A DNA stretch of 36,347 nucleotides. It comes from Bacteroidales bacterium UBA1756. GTDB lineage: Bacteria; Bacteroidota; Bacteroidia; Bacteroidales; WCHB1-69. Of the stretch, positions 22,143 to 30,593 are shown piece after piece. Each line of letters opens with the position of its first letter. Position 1 is the first letter of the stretch. The position numbers and the translations under genes are program-made. The notes under the pieces were generated by a model that did not search any database, had not been told where the DNA came from, and worked only from the letters and a program-made list of their open reading frames with translations. The DNA is taken from NCBI GenBank assembly GCA_002314795.1, contig DCHI01000073.1:1-36347 (forward strand), read 5' to 3'.

Positions 22143-23051
22143 ATGAAAAAAACAGTACCTTTTTTTTGCATCCTCATCATAGGAATTTTGTTCGGCAGTT
22201 GTAAAAAGACAGACTTGACCGCTACCTATATCTATATTGACACTACTGCATTCTATATTGATATGACCAATTTCAATGAAGAATTTGCAACCGGTTATGA
22301 CCAAGCGGAATTGGAATGTATTGCATCGCAGAAATTTCACGATGCGTGGGTCTATGTGGATGGGAAGGATCGGGGAACGTGGGAGCTCCCGTGCAAAATT
22401 CCCATCTTTTCAAAAGATAGTGCGAACGTTCAGATTTTTCCGGGCGTGAAAATGAACGGAGTCTCCACCAGCCGTCCTCGTTACCCATTTACAGATGGAT
22501 GCACGAGGAAGATGCACTTGGAAGCAGGAAAAATCATTCCAGTAACAAACATTCCCGTCAAATACTATTCCACCATTAAATTAAACCTCCTTGAAAATTT
22601 TGAAAAGGATTATAACAGTTGGTTCCATAGCGAGACAGCGGACGGTGTGAATTTCGAACACATTCGCGACCCACAAAACCCGGCCAATAAAATCGGTGTT
22701 ATTTCTTTAAAAGACTCTATTGAAGACTTTAATGTCATTTCTGAGAATTTACATTTTGACTTTGTCCCGAGTTACGTTTTTCTTGAATTGGACTACAAAT
22801 GCGACGTAGAAGGAGCGCAAATTTACGTCGGGATGCTCATTGACAAGACCACTACGACCGTCACCAGCGACGAACCTTTGGTCGTGCTGAATGCAGATCC
22901 AAAGTGGAAAAAGATTTATGTCAACTTGACACAGAGCGTCTTAAGGAACCAGACAAACGTCAGTGCATACCGAGTCTATTTTTCCGGTGGACGCAGTGAC
23001 GAAACCCCGATGAATTTCTCGTTTGACAACATCAAAGTCATCTATCGTTAA
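22143..23051 (+). CDS. Uncharacterised lipoprotein of the glycan operon
   Basis: Exported lipoprotein of 302 aa. The start at 22143 gives a clean lipoprotein signal (MKKTVPFFCILIIGILFGSC, lipobox FGSC). Upstream in-frame codons overlap the previous gene and are discarded. Residues about 60-85 (HDAWVYVDGKDRGTWELPCKIPI) look like a PEGA-type beta unit. The rest is beta-rich, with a C-terminal half (about 150-302, ending MNFSFDNIKVIYR) reminiscent of a carbohydrate-binding jelly-roll. I recognise no named family. Tight packing between a membrane glycosyltransferase (1 bp) and a polyprenyl glycosylphosphotransferase (5 bp) suggests it receives, binds or exports the glycan. Confidence 0.85.
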   Translation: MKKTVPFFCILIIGILFGSCKKTDLTATYIYIDTTAFYIDMTNFNEEFATGYDQAELECIASQKFHDAWVYVDGKDRGTWELPCKIPIFSKDSANVQIFPGVKMNGVSTSRPRYPFTDGCTRKMHLEAGKIIPVTNIPVKYYSTIKLNLLENFEKDYNSWFHSETADGVNFEHIRDPQNPANKIGVISLKDSIEDFNVISENLHFDFVPSYVFLELDYKCDVEGAQIYVGMLIDKTTTTVTSDEPLVVLNADPKWKKIYVNLTQSVLRNQTNVSAYRVYFSGGRSDETPMNFSFDNIKVIYR

Positions 23052-23056
23052 CACCG

Positions 23057-24478
23057 ATGAGGAACAAGAAAAAACTAACCATTCTTTACATATCATTTGA
23101 CGTGGTGGCAGCGATTGTCACGTGGGGCTGTTTTTTTATTTTCCGAAAATACAACGTTGACCACTCCGTCTTCACGAATTTTCAAAGCGCCATTCTCAAC
23201 GACTACAAGTTCTACGTCGGAATGGCGGCATCGCCATTATACTGGGTGTTTCTACACGCCATTTCTGGAGCATACAACAGAGTTTTGCAGAAATCGCGCC
23301 TCAAGGAAATTGGGACGACGTTGCTCATCACGTTCATCGGAACGTTAATCTTTTTCTTCGCCTTCATCTTGGATGATGCCATCAACGATTACAACGACTA
23401 CCTTCTTTACTACGTGGTTCTTTTTTCATTACAGTTTCTGCTATCGTATCTTCCCAAAGTTTGCATCACGACTTCCACAATCAATAAGATTCGGAGCGGG
23501 GCCATCAGTTTCAACACACTCATCATCGGAAGCGGGCCGTTAGCACTCAACTCCTATCAGAATTTCACTTCGCACTCCCCCGTCACGGGAAACAGCATCA
23601 TCGGCTACATTGTTGTCGGGAACGACGAAGAGGATCTGCTGACCGGCGAACTTCCTTGCTTAGGGACGTTGGACGACTTATTGAAAGTGGTTAAAGAACA
23701 AGACGTTTCCGAACTCATCATCGCGCTACAGAACGGCAGCCGGAAATATGTCGAGACCATCATCACAACGATTATGGATCTTGAAATCAACTTAAAAATC
23801 ATTCCTCAGATGCAAGACTACCTTATGGGAACAGTCAAGGTGTCTTCCATTCTGCACGAGCCGTTGATTTCGATTTCTCCGGACGCGCTTCCGGACTGGC
23901 AGAAACACGTCAAAAGATTCTGCGACCTCTTTTTCTCAGCCATTGCCGTCATTCTCCTTTTACCGGTTTACGTGCTGTTAGCCATTGTGGTGAAAGCGTC
24001 TTCGAAAGGCCCCATCTTTTACAAACAAGAGCGAATCGGATATAAAGGGAAGCCCTTCCAAATCATCAAGTTTCGGTCTATGATACAGAATGCGGAAGCC
24101 GGAAGTCCACAGCTGTCGAGCACGAATGACCCACGCATCACCCGTTTCGGGAAGTTTATGAGAAAGACCCGATTGGACGAGACGCCGCAATTCATCAATG
24201 TGCTAAAAGGTGATATGTCGTTAGTTGGACCGCGTCCGGAGCGACAATTTTACATTGACCAGATTGTCAAAAGGGCGCCGCACTACCGTCTATTATTCCG
24301 CATCCGTCCTGGAATCACGTCCTGGGGGCAAGTCAAGTACGGCTATGCCGAAAACGTTGACGAGATGGTGGAACGTCTCAAGTGGGACATCCTTTATATC
24401 GAGAATATGTCGTTACCAATGGATATCAAGATTTTGATATACACTGTTTTAATCGTGCTGAAAAGAGCAGGAAAGTAA
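23057..24478 (+). CDS. Polyprenyl glycosylphosphotransferase (WcaJ/WbaP family)
   Basis: Enzyme of 473 aa that loads the first sugar-phosphate onto undecaprenyl phosphate, starting assembly of an exopolysaccharide or other surface glycan. Four N-terminal membrane helices (about 8-135) are followed by a cytoplasmic Rossmann-like domain (FNTLIIGSGPLALNSYQNF), a fifth hydrophobic segment (about 290-312) and the catalytic domain. Conserved catalytic motifs are KRFCDLFFS, IFYKQERIGYKGKPFQIIKF with RSM, RKTRLDETPQFINVLKGDMS with LVGPRPE, RPGITSWGQVKYGY and WDILYIENMS. Third gene of the operon. The lipid carrier is regenerated by UppP, encoded 5 kb upstream. Which sugar it transfers cannot be read from sequence. 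Confidence 0.95.
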   Translation: MRNKKKLTILYISFDVVAAIVTWGCFFIFRKYNVDHSVFTNFQSAILNDYKFYVGMAASPLYWVFLHAISGAYNRVLQKSRLKEIGTTLLITFIGTLIFFFAFILDDAINDYNDYLLYYVVLFSLQFLLSYLPKVCITTSTINKIRSGAISFNTLIIGSGPLALNSYQNFTSHSPVTGNSIIGYIVVGNDEEDLLTGELPCLGTLDDLLKVVKEQDVSELIIALQNGSRKYVETIITTIMDLEINLKIIPQMQDYLMGTVKVSSILHEPLISISPDALPDWQKHVKRFCDLFFSAIAVILLLPVYVLLAIVVKASSKGPIFYKQERIGYKGKPFQIIKFRSMIQNAEAGSPQLSSTNDPRITRFGKFMRKTRLDETPQFINVLKGDMSLVGPRPERQFYIDQIVKRAPHYRLLFRIRPGITSWGQVKYGYAENVDEMVERLKWDILYIENMSLPMDIKILIYTVLIVLKRAGK

Positions 24479-24487
24479 CGGAGCAAT

Positions 24488-25867
24488 ATGTTCTCAGCCA
24501 CACATCATTTTTCCAAGAAGAAAAGGGGAACGGGCATACAGTCACCGCACCTTCACATTGCCATTCCGGCTTTGGACGAAATGGACTTTCTTCCCTTGAC
24601 ATTGGACGCTATTGCGACATCCAAATTTCCCGGATTGACACCAACGGATTGTTCCTTACAGCCACACCAGAATGCGACGGACAAATGCCAGCAGGCAACA
24701 TCTTCTTTGCCACACGAGCTTCCATACTCCGTCTATGTGTGCGTCAATCAGCCCGACGAATGGTGGGATGACCCGCAGCGCCGCACCATTTGCGAACACA
24801 ACGCTTCCCTACTCCACCTGTTGGGAAATTATCCCAACTTTCCTATCACCCTATTGGATTATTCCTCGAAAGGCCGCGGATGGAAAGGCAAGGACTACGG
24901 CGTCGGGTGGGCTCGCAAGAAACTCTTTGAACACATTCTCTCCGTCGCTGACGACAACGACCTCGTCGTGAGTATGGATGCTGATACACAATTCGGTTCA
25001 CTCTATTTAGATAGTCTAACACAGAACTTCGCCCGTCATCCCAACTGGAAAGCATTGTCCGTACCTTACTTTCACCGGCTCACGGGAGACGATGTTGCCG
25101 ACCGTGCCATTCTCCGATACGAAATCTATATGAGGAGTTTTGCCCTCAATATGCTACTTATCGAAAGTCCTTACTCATTTACTGCCATAGGGAGTGCCAT
25201 TGTGGTGCGAGCGTCTGCGCTACGCAAGATTGGTGGCATCACACCGGCCAAAAGCGGAGAAGACTTCTACCTGTTGCAGAAACTGACGAAGATGGGAGCC
25301 GTCGGAAGTTGGAACGAATTTCCCGTATATCCGGCGGCACGATACTCGGACCGCGTCATCTTTGGAACCGGGCCTGCGATGCTCAAAGGAGCCGCCGGTG
25401 AATGGGACAGCTATCCCATTTATCCTTTTCCACTCTTTCAAAAGATTCACGAGACCTACAAGCGTATAGACGAACTTTACGAACACGACTTGGAATCCGA
25501 ATTTTTGTCTTTCCTTCAACAGCAGTTCAAGCAGACAGACCTTTGGAGTTCCATTCGCCGTAACGTGAAAGACGCAGTTCAGTTTCGCCGCGCCTTTCAC
25601 GAAAAGGCAGATGGACTTCGCATTCTACAGTTTCTCAAAAAGGAACAGAAAGAGAGAAGCAGCACTGATATACAGGCGCTTAATAATAACCTAAAATTCT
25701 TTTTAACAAATCAAAAATGTTGTCAAGCCCTTAGCGACTCCGATAAAGTGGCTCTCTCAAACATTTGTTCCTTCAGCAGTTTCGATACCATTCCGACTTC
25801 TACTCTATCGTTCCTACGGGAAGCAATGAGAAAAATGGAAATGGCTCTTCGGAAAGAGAATGACTAA
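24488..25867 (+). CDS. Family 2 glycosyltransferase
   Basis: Nucleotide-sugar-dependent transferase of 459 aa with a GT-A fold. The N-terminal strand HLHIAIPALDEMDFLPLTLDAI is typical of GT2. A DxD-type metal site appears as VVSMDADTQF (about residues 160-168), and GEDFYLLQKL supplies the catalytic-base region, after IGSAIVVRASALRKIGG. An unusual Gln/Thr/Cys-rich insert (about 50-78) separates the first two strands. The C-terminal 130 residues are helical and charged. No membrane helix is evident. Last gene of the operon, 9 bp after the glycosylphosphotransferase. Its stop codon overlaps that of ssb by 4 bp on the opposite strand, with no terminator between, so convergent transcripts should overlap. 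Confidence 0.9.
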   Translation: MFSATHHFSKKKRGTGIQSPHLHIAIPALDEMDFLPLTLDAIATSKFPGLTPTDCSLQPHQNATDKCQQATSSLPHELPYSVYVCVNQPDEWWDDPQRRTICEHNASLLHLLGNYPNFPITLLDYSSKGRGWKGKDYGVGWARKKLFEHILSVADDNDLVVSMDADTQFGSLYLDSLTQNFARHPNWKALSVPYFHRLTGDDVADRAILRYEIYMRSFALNMLLIESPYSFTAIGSAIVVRASALRKIGGITPAKSGEDFYLLQKLTKMGAVGSWNEFPVYPAARYSDRVIFGTGPAMLKGAAGEWDSYPIYPFPLFQKIHETYKRIDELYEHDLESEFLSFLQQQFKQTDLWSSIRRNVKDAVQFRRAFHEKADGLRILQFLKKEQKERSSTDIQALNNNLKFFLTNQKCCQALSDSDKVALSNICSFSSFDTIPTSTLSFLREAMRKMEMALRKEND

Positions 25868-26280
25868 AACGGGAAAGGTCCTTCGTCAGTAGCTGACTCC
25901 GTATAGGGTTCTTGTGCTGCCGAGCCAATCTTCTGTTCCGTCGGTTTTGCCTCAACCTTGTCAAGCAGGGTGATGGTACTTGCATATATCTCTGTGATAT
26001 AATGCTTTCCCTTGTCATCATCCCAGGTTCGGGTGTGCAATTTCCCTTCCACATAGACTTTGCGGCCCTTTGTCAAATACTTTTCGGCGAAATCAGCCAT
26101 AGAACGCCAACAAACAATGTTGTGCCATTCCGTCAACTCCTTGCGGCTTCCATCCTTGTCTTTGTAGAACTCCGTGGTGGCTAACGTAAAATTGGCCTTC
26201 TTCGTTCCATTTTCAAACGCTTTCGTTTCGGGACTCTTTCCCAAATTTCCAATAAGGATTACTTTGTTTACTCCAGACAT
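25864..26280 (-). CDS. ssb: Single-stranded DNA-binding protein
   Basis: Tetrameric OB-fold protein that coats single-stranded DNA in replication, repair and recombination. It is 138 aa, somewhat shorter than E. coli SSB (178). The OB fold covers about 1-105: VNKVILIGNLGKSPETKAFENG, ANFTLATTEFYKDKDGSRKELTEWHNIVCW, AEKYLTKGRKVYVEGKLHTRTWDD and HYITEIYAST. A short linker leads to the acidic, aromatic tip DEGPFPF that recruits partner proteins. It has its own promoter (26323-26330). It converges with the glycan operon, overlapping the GT2 stop by 4 bp. Confidence 0.97.
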   Translation of the reverse strand: MSGVNKVILIGNLGKSPETKAFENGTKKANFTLATTEFYKDKDGSRKELTEWHNIVCWRSMADFAEKYLTKGRKVYVEGKLHTRTWDDDKGKHYITEIYASTITLLDKVEAKPTEQKIGSAAQEPYTESATDEGPFPF

Positions 26281-26322
26281 ACTTTGGTGGTTTTATTAGT
26301 TAAATTTAATAAATGAACGCCG

Positions 26323-26330
26323 CAAAGATA
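26323..26330 (-). promoter_or_regulatory. ssb promoter with overlapping inverted repeat
   Basis: On the minus strand TTG (26352-26354), a 21-bp spacer and TATCTTTG (26323-26330) match the Bacteroidetes consensus. A 7-bp inverted repeat (ACAACAC at 26333-26339 and GTGTTGT at 26355-26361) sits in and beside the spacer and could be an operator. Confidence 0.65.
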
Positions 26331-26381
26331 CTACAACACGATAGCGATTTTCAAGTGTTGTTAATAACTTTTTTTCTTCCT

Positions 26382-27470
26382 CTATTTCAATGGTTTATAC
26401 CCAGATTGGTCTAAAATCTTCCTACTATTTTCCTCCATCATCAACTGTTTTAGGGAAACTTCGGGATGTTTTTCCATATAGTTAATAATAATCTGCCAAC
26501 CGATAAAGGCGCCAATACGGCCTGGAGAATCTTTAAAAGGATTGGAAAATGGAGCTTCCTGGACCAAACGGCGAATCGGGTCTTCATCTTTTGAAAACAC
26601 CAAATCATTTTCAATCAAATAGTTCCAGACGTCAGCTTGGTATTTTTCAGCCCACGCGAACTTATCTTGACCATAGCCAATGATGTCGGCTACCGCAACT
26701 TCAGGGAACATCAATTCGGTGAAATAGACGATTTTTCCCTCTTCTATCATATAATCCAACAGCGTGATGGGCGTTTTACGCGGAAGGTGACGGTAAGCAA
26801 TCGCACGACGGAAACAGTCCAACGGGATATACTTTTTGTCACATTCTTCCCGAATATACTTGGGAATACGGTAGTCCTGATAATATTTGTAATCTTTCCC
26901 AAGATACCAATCCAAGTTGATAATCACCTCATTACCAGCATAAAGAACGAATGGAGCGGATGGATCAATTCCGGCGACGACACCGTAAAAAGTGGGAATC
27001 GATGCTTCTTCGAAATAGTATTTATAGATGCAAAGAGCCGCCTTCAACTCTTGCTCCTCCTTCGTCATATTGGGAAAAGTTTTATCCACATCCTGGTGAA
27101 TTTCCCTGATGTACGGATCTTTCAAAAATTCAGAAATCTGAAGGATATAACGTTCATTGTGCCAAGCAGATGAATCAATGAAAAGCGGATATTTTTTTGT
27201 CAGGCGGCGCAGTTCGTTCGGAATCTGTTTGCGGTCGATGGCAAACAGATCGTCATCATACCGAAGAACGGAGACATTGAGGTTCGCCGCAATCTCGTCA
27301 ATTTTCTTGCGGGCGGCGCGGTTGTCCGTCACCTCGTCCTTGCGGGTATTGCCATCATCGGATCCGTTCGAAGGACGAAGGAGAAAAAAGAGAGCGACTG
27401 CGACTGCAATCGCCACTAAAATACTAATTATCAGTATTGTTAATTTCTTGGAGGGAATCAATTTCTGCAT
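26382..27470 (-). CDS. gldB: Gliding motility protein GldB
   Basis: Protein of 362 aa related to GldB, required for gliding in Flavobacterium johnsoniae and found with type IX secretion-associated machinery. One N-terminal membrane helix (about 9-31) anchors a periplasmic domain. That domain has the GldB features NVSVLRYDDDLFAID, PLFIDSSAWHN, YKYYFEEASIPTFYGVVAGID, FFVLYAGNE-like FVLYAGNEVIINLDWYLG and a C-terminal PGRIGAFIGWQIINYM-type segment (here GWQIIINYM). Unlike the described lipoprotein GldB there is no lipobox cysteine, so it is probably membrane-anchored by its helix. Its first 47 bp overlap the end of gldD in another frame. Last gene of the minus-strand run before ssb. Confidence 0.85.
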   Translation of the reverse strand: MQKLIPSKKLTILIISILVAIAVAVALFFLLRPSNGSDDGNTRKDEVTDNRAARKKIDEIAANLNVSVLRYDDDLFAIDRKQIPNELRRLTKKYPLFIDSSAWHNERYILQISEFLKDPYIREIHQDVDKTFPNMTKEEQELKAALCIYKYYFEEASIPTFYGVVAGIDPSAPFVLYAGNEVIINLDWYLGKDYKYYQDYRIPKYIREECDKKYIPLDCFRRAIAYRHLPRKTPITLLDYMIEEGKIVYFTELMFPEVAVADIIGYGQDKFAWAEKYQADVWNYLIENDLVFSKDEDPIRRLVQEAPFSNPFKDSPGRIGAFIGWQIIINYMEKHPEVSLKQLMMEENSRKILDQSGYKPLK

Positions 27471-28065
27471 TTTTATTTTTCCATTTGAAAGAATTGACCA
27501 ACTGCATTACATCTTCACGAATATAATCGATGACGGGCTGCAAAGAGTCGTTATTCGGAGCAAAATTAAAATAGAGAGAAGCACGAAGGTAGTGGTCGGT
27601 GCTGTCGGTAAGCCAAAACTGAAGCGGGCAAGCGACATCTTTGCCTTTGATGTCGAAAATCTTTCCAAAAAGACGCTCGTCCTCATCACGGACGTATGAG
27701 TCAATCACATCATCCGCCTTTTGAAAATGGAATTCCACAAATTTTTCATCGTTAATCATCAACTGACGTAAATCGTTGTGAACCGGAAGATAGGTCATTT
27801 CCAACGCCGCGTGCTGCTGAGGATAAGTGAGATGAATCCAAATACTACCGGCTGTATCCTTTGCCGAAAATTCCGCTGACTTGGAATAATCGAACGTGAA
27901 AGGAAGCAGGGCCGTATCCAATTTTTGATACTGATGCGGAGGAAGGTCGATACGGAAATATCCCTTCGGTTTCGGGCTCGCGTATTCGGGATTATTGCAA
28001 CTTGAAAAAGAAAACAGAACCGACACAACGAGCACACTAAGTACCAGCGAGTAAAAAGACTTCAT
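27424..28065 (-). CDS. gldD: Gliding motility lipoprotein GldD
   Basis: Lipoprotein of 213 aa with signal MKSFYSLVLSVLVVSVLFSF and lipobox FSSC. The GldD signature YASPKPKGYFRIDLPPHQYQ follows at once. Then come FTFDYSKSAEF, the segment GSIWIHLTYPQQHAALEMTYLP, and the C-terminal CPLQFWLTDSTDHYLRASLYF and NDSLQPVIDYIREDV. GldD is needed for gliding in F. johnsoniae, where it is usually next to gldE and ssb. Here gldE is not adjacent; gldB follows with a 47-bp overlap and ssb is beyond it. Whether this organism glides cannot be told, since homologues also occur in non-motile Bacteroidetes. Confidence 0.9.
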   Translation of the reverse strand: MKSFYSLVLSVLVVSVLFSFSSCNNPEYASPKPKGYFRIDLPPHQYQKLDTALLPFTFDYSKSAEFSAKDTAGSIWIHLTYPQQHAALEMTYLPVHNDLRQLMINDEKFVEFHFQKADDVIDSYVRDEDERLFGKIFDIKGKDVACPLQFWLTDSTDHYLRASLYFNFAPNNDSLQPVIDYIREDVMQLVNSFKWKNKNAEIDSLQEINNTDN

Positions 28066-28089
28066 AAATCTACTATAAAAATTGTTATA

Positions 28090-28638
28090 CTAATCGCTAT
28101 TTCTTTGAATATCAACTAATTCTATATACATAGCGAGACTCATTTTCCCACGAACGCGGTTTCCATCACCGGCAACGCCGTAACCCAAAAACGATGGAAT
28201 AATCAACCGAGCTTTACCGCCCTTCCGCATTTTCTTGACGGCCTCGTTCAAACCTTGCATCTCATCCGTCTTATCGACTTTGAATTTTTTCAGTCCGTCG
28301 CGGTCGGAAGAGTAGATGGTGTCGCCCGTCAGCAAAATCGTAGCGTAGCGTAGCGTCACAACATCCTCTGTATGAGGAAAATCACCCGCGCCTTCTTTCA
28401 CAGAACAAAAACGCAAGCCGGTTCCTGTCTCTTCCATTTGCCATCCGTAACGTTGCAAAAAGAAGTCAATATCCTCCTCTTCACGTTCCACGCTGGCCTG
28501 ATTCCATTGCACGTACGGATCTTCACGTTCCTGTTTATCTGACTGTTGAATATGCACGATGCCCGTTGGCTTTTTTTTCTGGCAAGAAAAAGCAAGGAGC
28601 AACGAAGCCAAGACTAAATATAGAATCTTGTTTTTCAA
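28090..28638 (-). CDS. gldI: FKBP-type peptidyl-prolyl isomerase lipoprotein (GldI-like)
   Basis: Exported folding catalyst of 182 aa. The start is a TTG directly abutting the stop of the upstream gene (TAATTG); it is needed for the signal peptide KNKILYLVLASLLLAFSC, whose lipobox is AFSC. A linker region (about 20-60) precedes an FKBP domain (about 65-180). Motifs are GTGLRFCSVKEGAG, VVTLRYATILLTGDTIYSS and the core GLNEAVKKMRKGGKARLIIPSFLGYG. Position beside gldD/gldB makes GldI, a PPIase needed for gliding in F. johnsoniae, the best name. It probably helps fold exported proteins. Confidence 0.8.
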   Translation of the reverse strand: MKNKILYLVLASLLLAFSCQKKKPTGIVHIQQSDKQEREDPYVQWNQASVEREEEDIDFFLQRYGWQMEETGTGLRFCSVKEGAGDFPHTEDVVTLRYATILLTGDTIYSSDRDGLKKFKVDKTDEMQGLNEAVKKMRKGGKARLIIPSFLGYGVAGDGNRVRGKMSLAMYIELVDIQRNSD

Positions 28639-29679
28639 TTATTCAAAATTTTTAGGATCCAAAACATTCTGATACAGAGCTACTTTTTCTCTAAAAAAGG
28701 CGATGGCGTCCTCTAATGTCCCGTTGTAATAGGCCGCAGAAGCGTTCTTGTGCCCGCCGCCATTGAAATGTTCACGAGCGAAACTACTTACATCAAAATT
28801 CCCTTTGGAACGGAACGAAATACGAATCCGGTTGTCACGCTCAGTAAAGAAAGCGGTAAACTGGATTCCCTTCAAAGAGAGACCGTAATTGACAAAACCT
28901 TCCGTATCGCCAATTTTGTAATCATTATCAGCCAAATCCTTCTTTGTCAAATACATATAAGAAGTCGAACAATTCCATATCAAACTGAGACGCTGAGAGA
29001 GACAAAGGCCGAGCAATTTGAAACGGCTCACCTCGTAGTTGTCATATATGCAGCGGTGAATATGTTCCGCATCGACACCTTTCTTCATCAACTTACTGAT
29101 AATGGAGTAAGTAAGTGGGGAATTGCAGGCGTAACTTAAAGAGCCCGTGTCGGTTATCATTCCCACAAAAATGCAGGAGGCAATCTCCTTCGTCATTTTA
29201 TCCTCTTTCCCAGAAATCTTATCAATAAACTGATAGACCAACTCGCACGTGGAAGTAGTTTTCGGGGTAGAAAACATCACATTGCAATCGATATCGGGGA
29301 GAATGTGATGGTCGATTAAAATTTTGAAGGCGCGACTGTCACGGATGGGGGCTTCCAAAACGACGCCGCTACGATGAGGCGCGTTCATATCCACGACGAA
29401 AAGGACGTCAGCGTTAAGGAGGGCATCGAAAGCGCGTTCTTTTTCAAAATCAGAAATGACGATTTCGTTGCTAAGAGGCATCCACGAAAGGAATTGCGGA
29501 AACGGATTCGCCAAAACAGCAGTAACGTCGTAGCCGGAATTTTTAAAGAAATGATAGAGAGCTAACGAAGATCCGACGGCATCACCATCGGGATTAAAGT
29601 GCGAAACGATAGCAATTCTCCGAGCATTTTTCAGGGCTTGGGACGCCTGCTGCACTTTAGCTTTAGTAAAAATACTCAT
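28639..29679 (-). CDS. DHH/DHHA1 phosphoesterase (NrnA-like)
   Basis: Manganese-dependent phosphoesterase of 346 aa. Relatives (NrnA) degrade nanoRNAs and 3'-phosphoadenosine 5'-phosphate, and some hydrolyse cyclic dinucleotides. I start at the ATG at 29679, not the TTG six bases upstream. The DHH domain has SHFNPDGDAVGSSLALYHF (DxD), VDMNAPHRSG, IDHHILPDID (the DHH motif) and GMITDTGSLSYACNS. The C-terminal DHHA1 domain carries the substrate-binding GGGHKNASAAY. First gene of the minus-strand unit with gldI, gldD and gldB, driven from 29697-29704. With rny and pnp it is the third RNA-turnover gene in this window. Confidence 0.93.
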   Translation of the reverse strand: MSIFTKAKVQQASQALKNARRIAIVSHFNPDGDAVGSSLALYHFFKNSGYDVTAVLANPFPQFLSWMPLSNEIVISDFEKERAFDALLNADVLFVVDMNAPHRSGVVLEAPIRDSRAFKILIDHHILPDIDCNVMFSTPKTTSTCELVYQFIDKISGKEDKMTKEIASCIFVGMITDTGSLSYACNSPLTYSIISKLMKKGVDAEHIHRCIYDNYEVSRFKLLGLCLSQRLSLIWNCSTSYMYLTKKDLADNDYKIGDTEGFVNYGLSLKGIQFTAFFTERDNRIRISFRSKGNFDVSSFAREHFNGGGHKNASAAYYNGTLEDAIAFFREKVALYQNVLDPKNFE

Positions 29680-29696
29680 ACTCAAAAAATAAGGCG

Positions 29697-29704
29697 CAAA
29701 GATA
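29697..29704 (-). promoter_or_regulatory. -7 box for the DHH-gldI-gldD-gldB unit
   Basis: TATCTTTG on the minus strand followed by CGCC, 17 bp before the start codon. A -33 element is not obvious. Confidence 0.65.
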
Positions 29705-29773
29705 CAGACTTTTTCAATATCTATTTTTTTTTTGAAAACTTTTGTAGAAGCTACACTTTAGGGGAAAATGTAT

Positions 29774-29781
29774 TACTTTTG
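29774..29781 (+). promoter_or_regulatory. -7 box for the outer-membrane protein gene at 29811
   Basis: TACTTTTG followed by CCGC, 29 bp before the start codon and about 70 bp from the divergent box for the DHH unit. Confidence 0.65.
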
Positions 29782-29810
29782 CCGCTTCAAAAAAAACAAA
29801 TTAGTTAATA

Positions 29811-30560
29811 ATGAAAAGAAATTCCATTTTTACGAAACGCCACCTTTTCGTGGCGGTAGCCGTTCTTGCGGTTGTCTTTTTTTGTACTCCGTTGCGGGCA
29901 CAGACAGACTCACTCTCGTGGGAACAGACGATGCCTCGGCACGATGTTCACCTCAGCATTGGAGACCCGTTGCTAACAACATTCAACGACGCCTACAGTG
30001 CAGACAATTTCGTTAGTAGAGTATTCTACTCCATCTTTGAAACATTTGGCTGGGTTTCCAAGGACTATACGACAACTGACTGGTTCACATCAGATTACGT
30101 ACACATCAATAATTTATATACCCCAAACTTCAACTTTGGCTATGAGTATCGTTTCAAAAAGTGGTTCTGGTTTGGAGGAACTTGCACATACGGAGGAAGT
30201 TACGATCGTTGGGTTGACCGTGTAACGAAACAGACGATGCTCAATAGCAATTTTCACTATATCGGCATCACACCGACTTTCCGTTTTTCGTGGCTTAATA
30301 AAACGCACGTAACGCTCTACTCCGGTTTTTCAATCGGTTTGGGTTGTTACTTTGGAACCGTTAGCAAAGGTGACACCTACTTGGAATCAGTAGAACGTTC
30401 CCGTGATTTGCACTATTTCTCCTTTGCTGGCGAGTTGAATCTCATCGGAGTTAAGGCGGGTGGAGAACATTGGTACGGGTTTGCAGAATTAGGCGTTGGC
30501 ACCCACGGCCTTGTGCAAGCCGGCTTCGGTTACCATTTCAACCCTAAAAAGACAAAATAA
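29811..30560 (+). CDS. Putative outer-membrane beta-barrel protein
   Basis: Exported protein of 249 aa with no family I can name. Residues 1-31 form a signal peptide with cleavage near LRAQ. The mature part has many alternating, aromatic-rich strands: NNLYTPNFNFGYEYRFKKWF, WFGGTCTYGGSYDRW, HYIGITPTFRFSWL, HVTLYSGFSIGLGCYFG and WYGFAELGVGTHGLVQAGFGYHF. The pattern and the aromatic near-C-terminus suggest an 8-strand outer-membrane barrel. Its promoter is at 29774-29781. A lipoprotein gene starts 33 bp downstream, so the pair may be co-expressed. The barrel assignment is inference from composition. Confidence 0.75.
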   Translation: MKRNSIFTKRHLFVAVAVLAVVFFCTPLRAQTDSLSWEQTMPRHDVHLSIGDPLLTTFNDAYSADNFVSRVFYSIFETFGWVSKDYTTTDWFTSDYVHINNLYTPNFNFGYEYRFKKWFWFGGTCTYGGSYDRWVDRVTKQTMLNSNFHYIGITPTFRFSWLNKTHVTLYSGFSIGLGCYFGTVSKGDTYLESVERSRDLHYFSFAGELNLIGVKAGGEHWYGFAELGVGTHGLVQAGFGYHFNPKKTK

Positions 30561-30593
30561 ATTTAAACACCCCATTTTCAAAAAAGAAATACG

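Noticed and set aside
24382..24771. ORF of 129 codons across the junction of the glycosylphosphotransferase and GT2 genes
   Set aside because: It overlaps two well-supported genes in a different frame.
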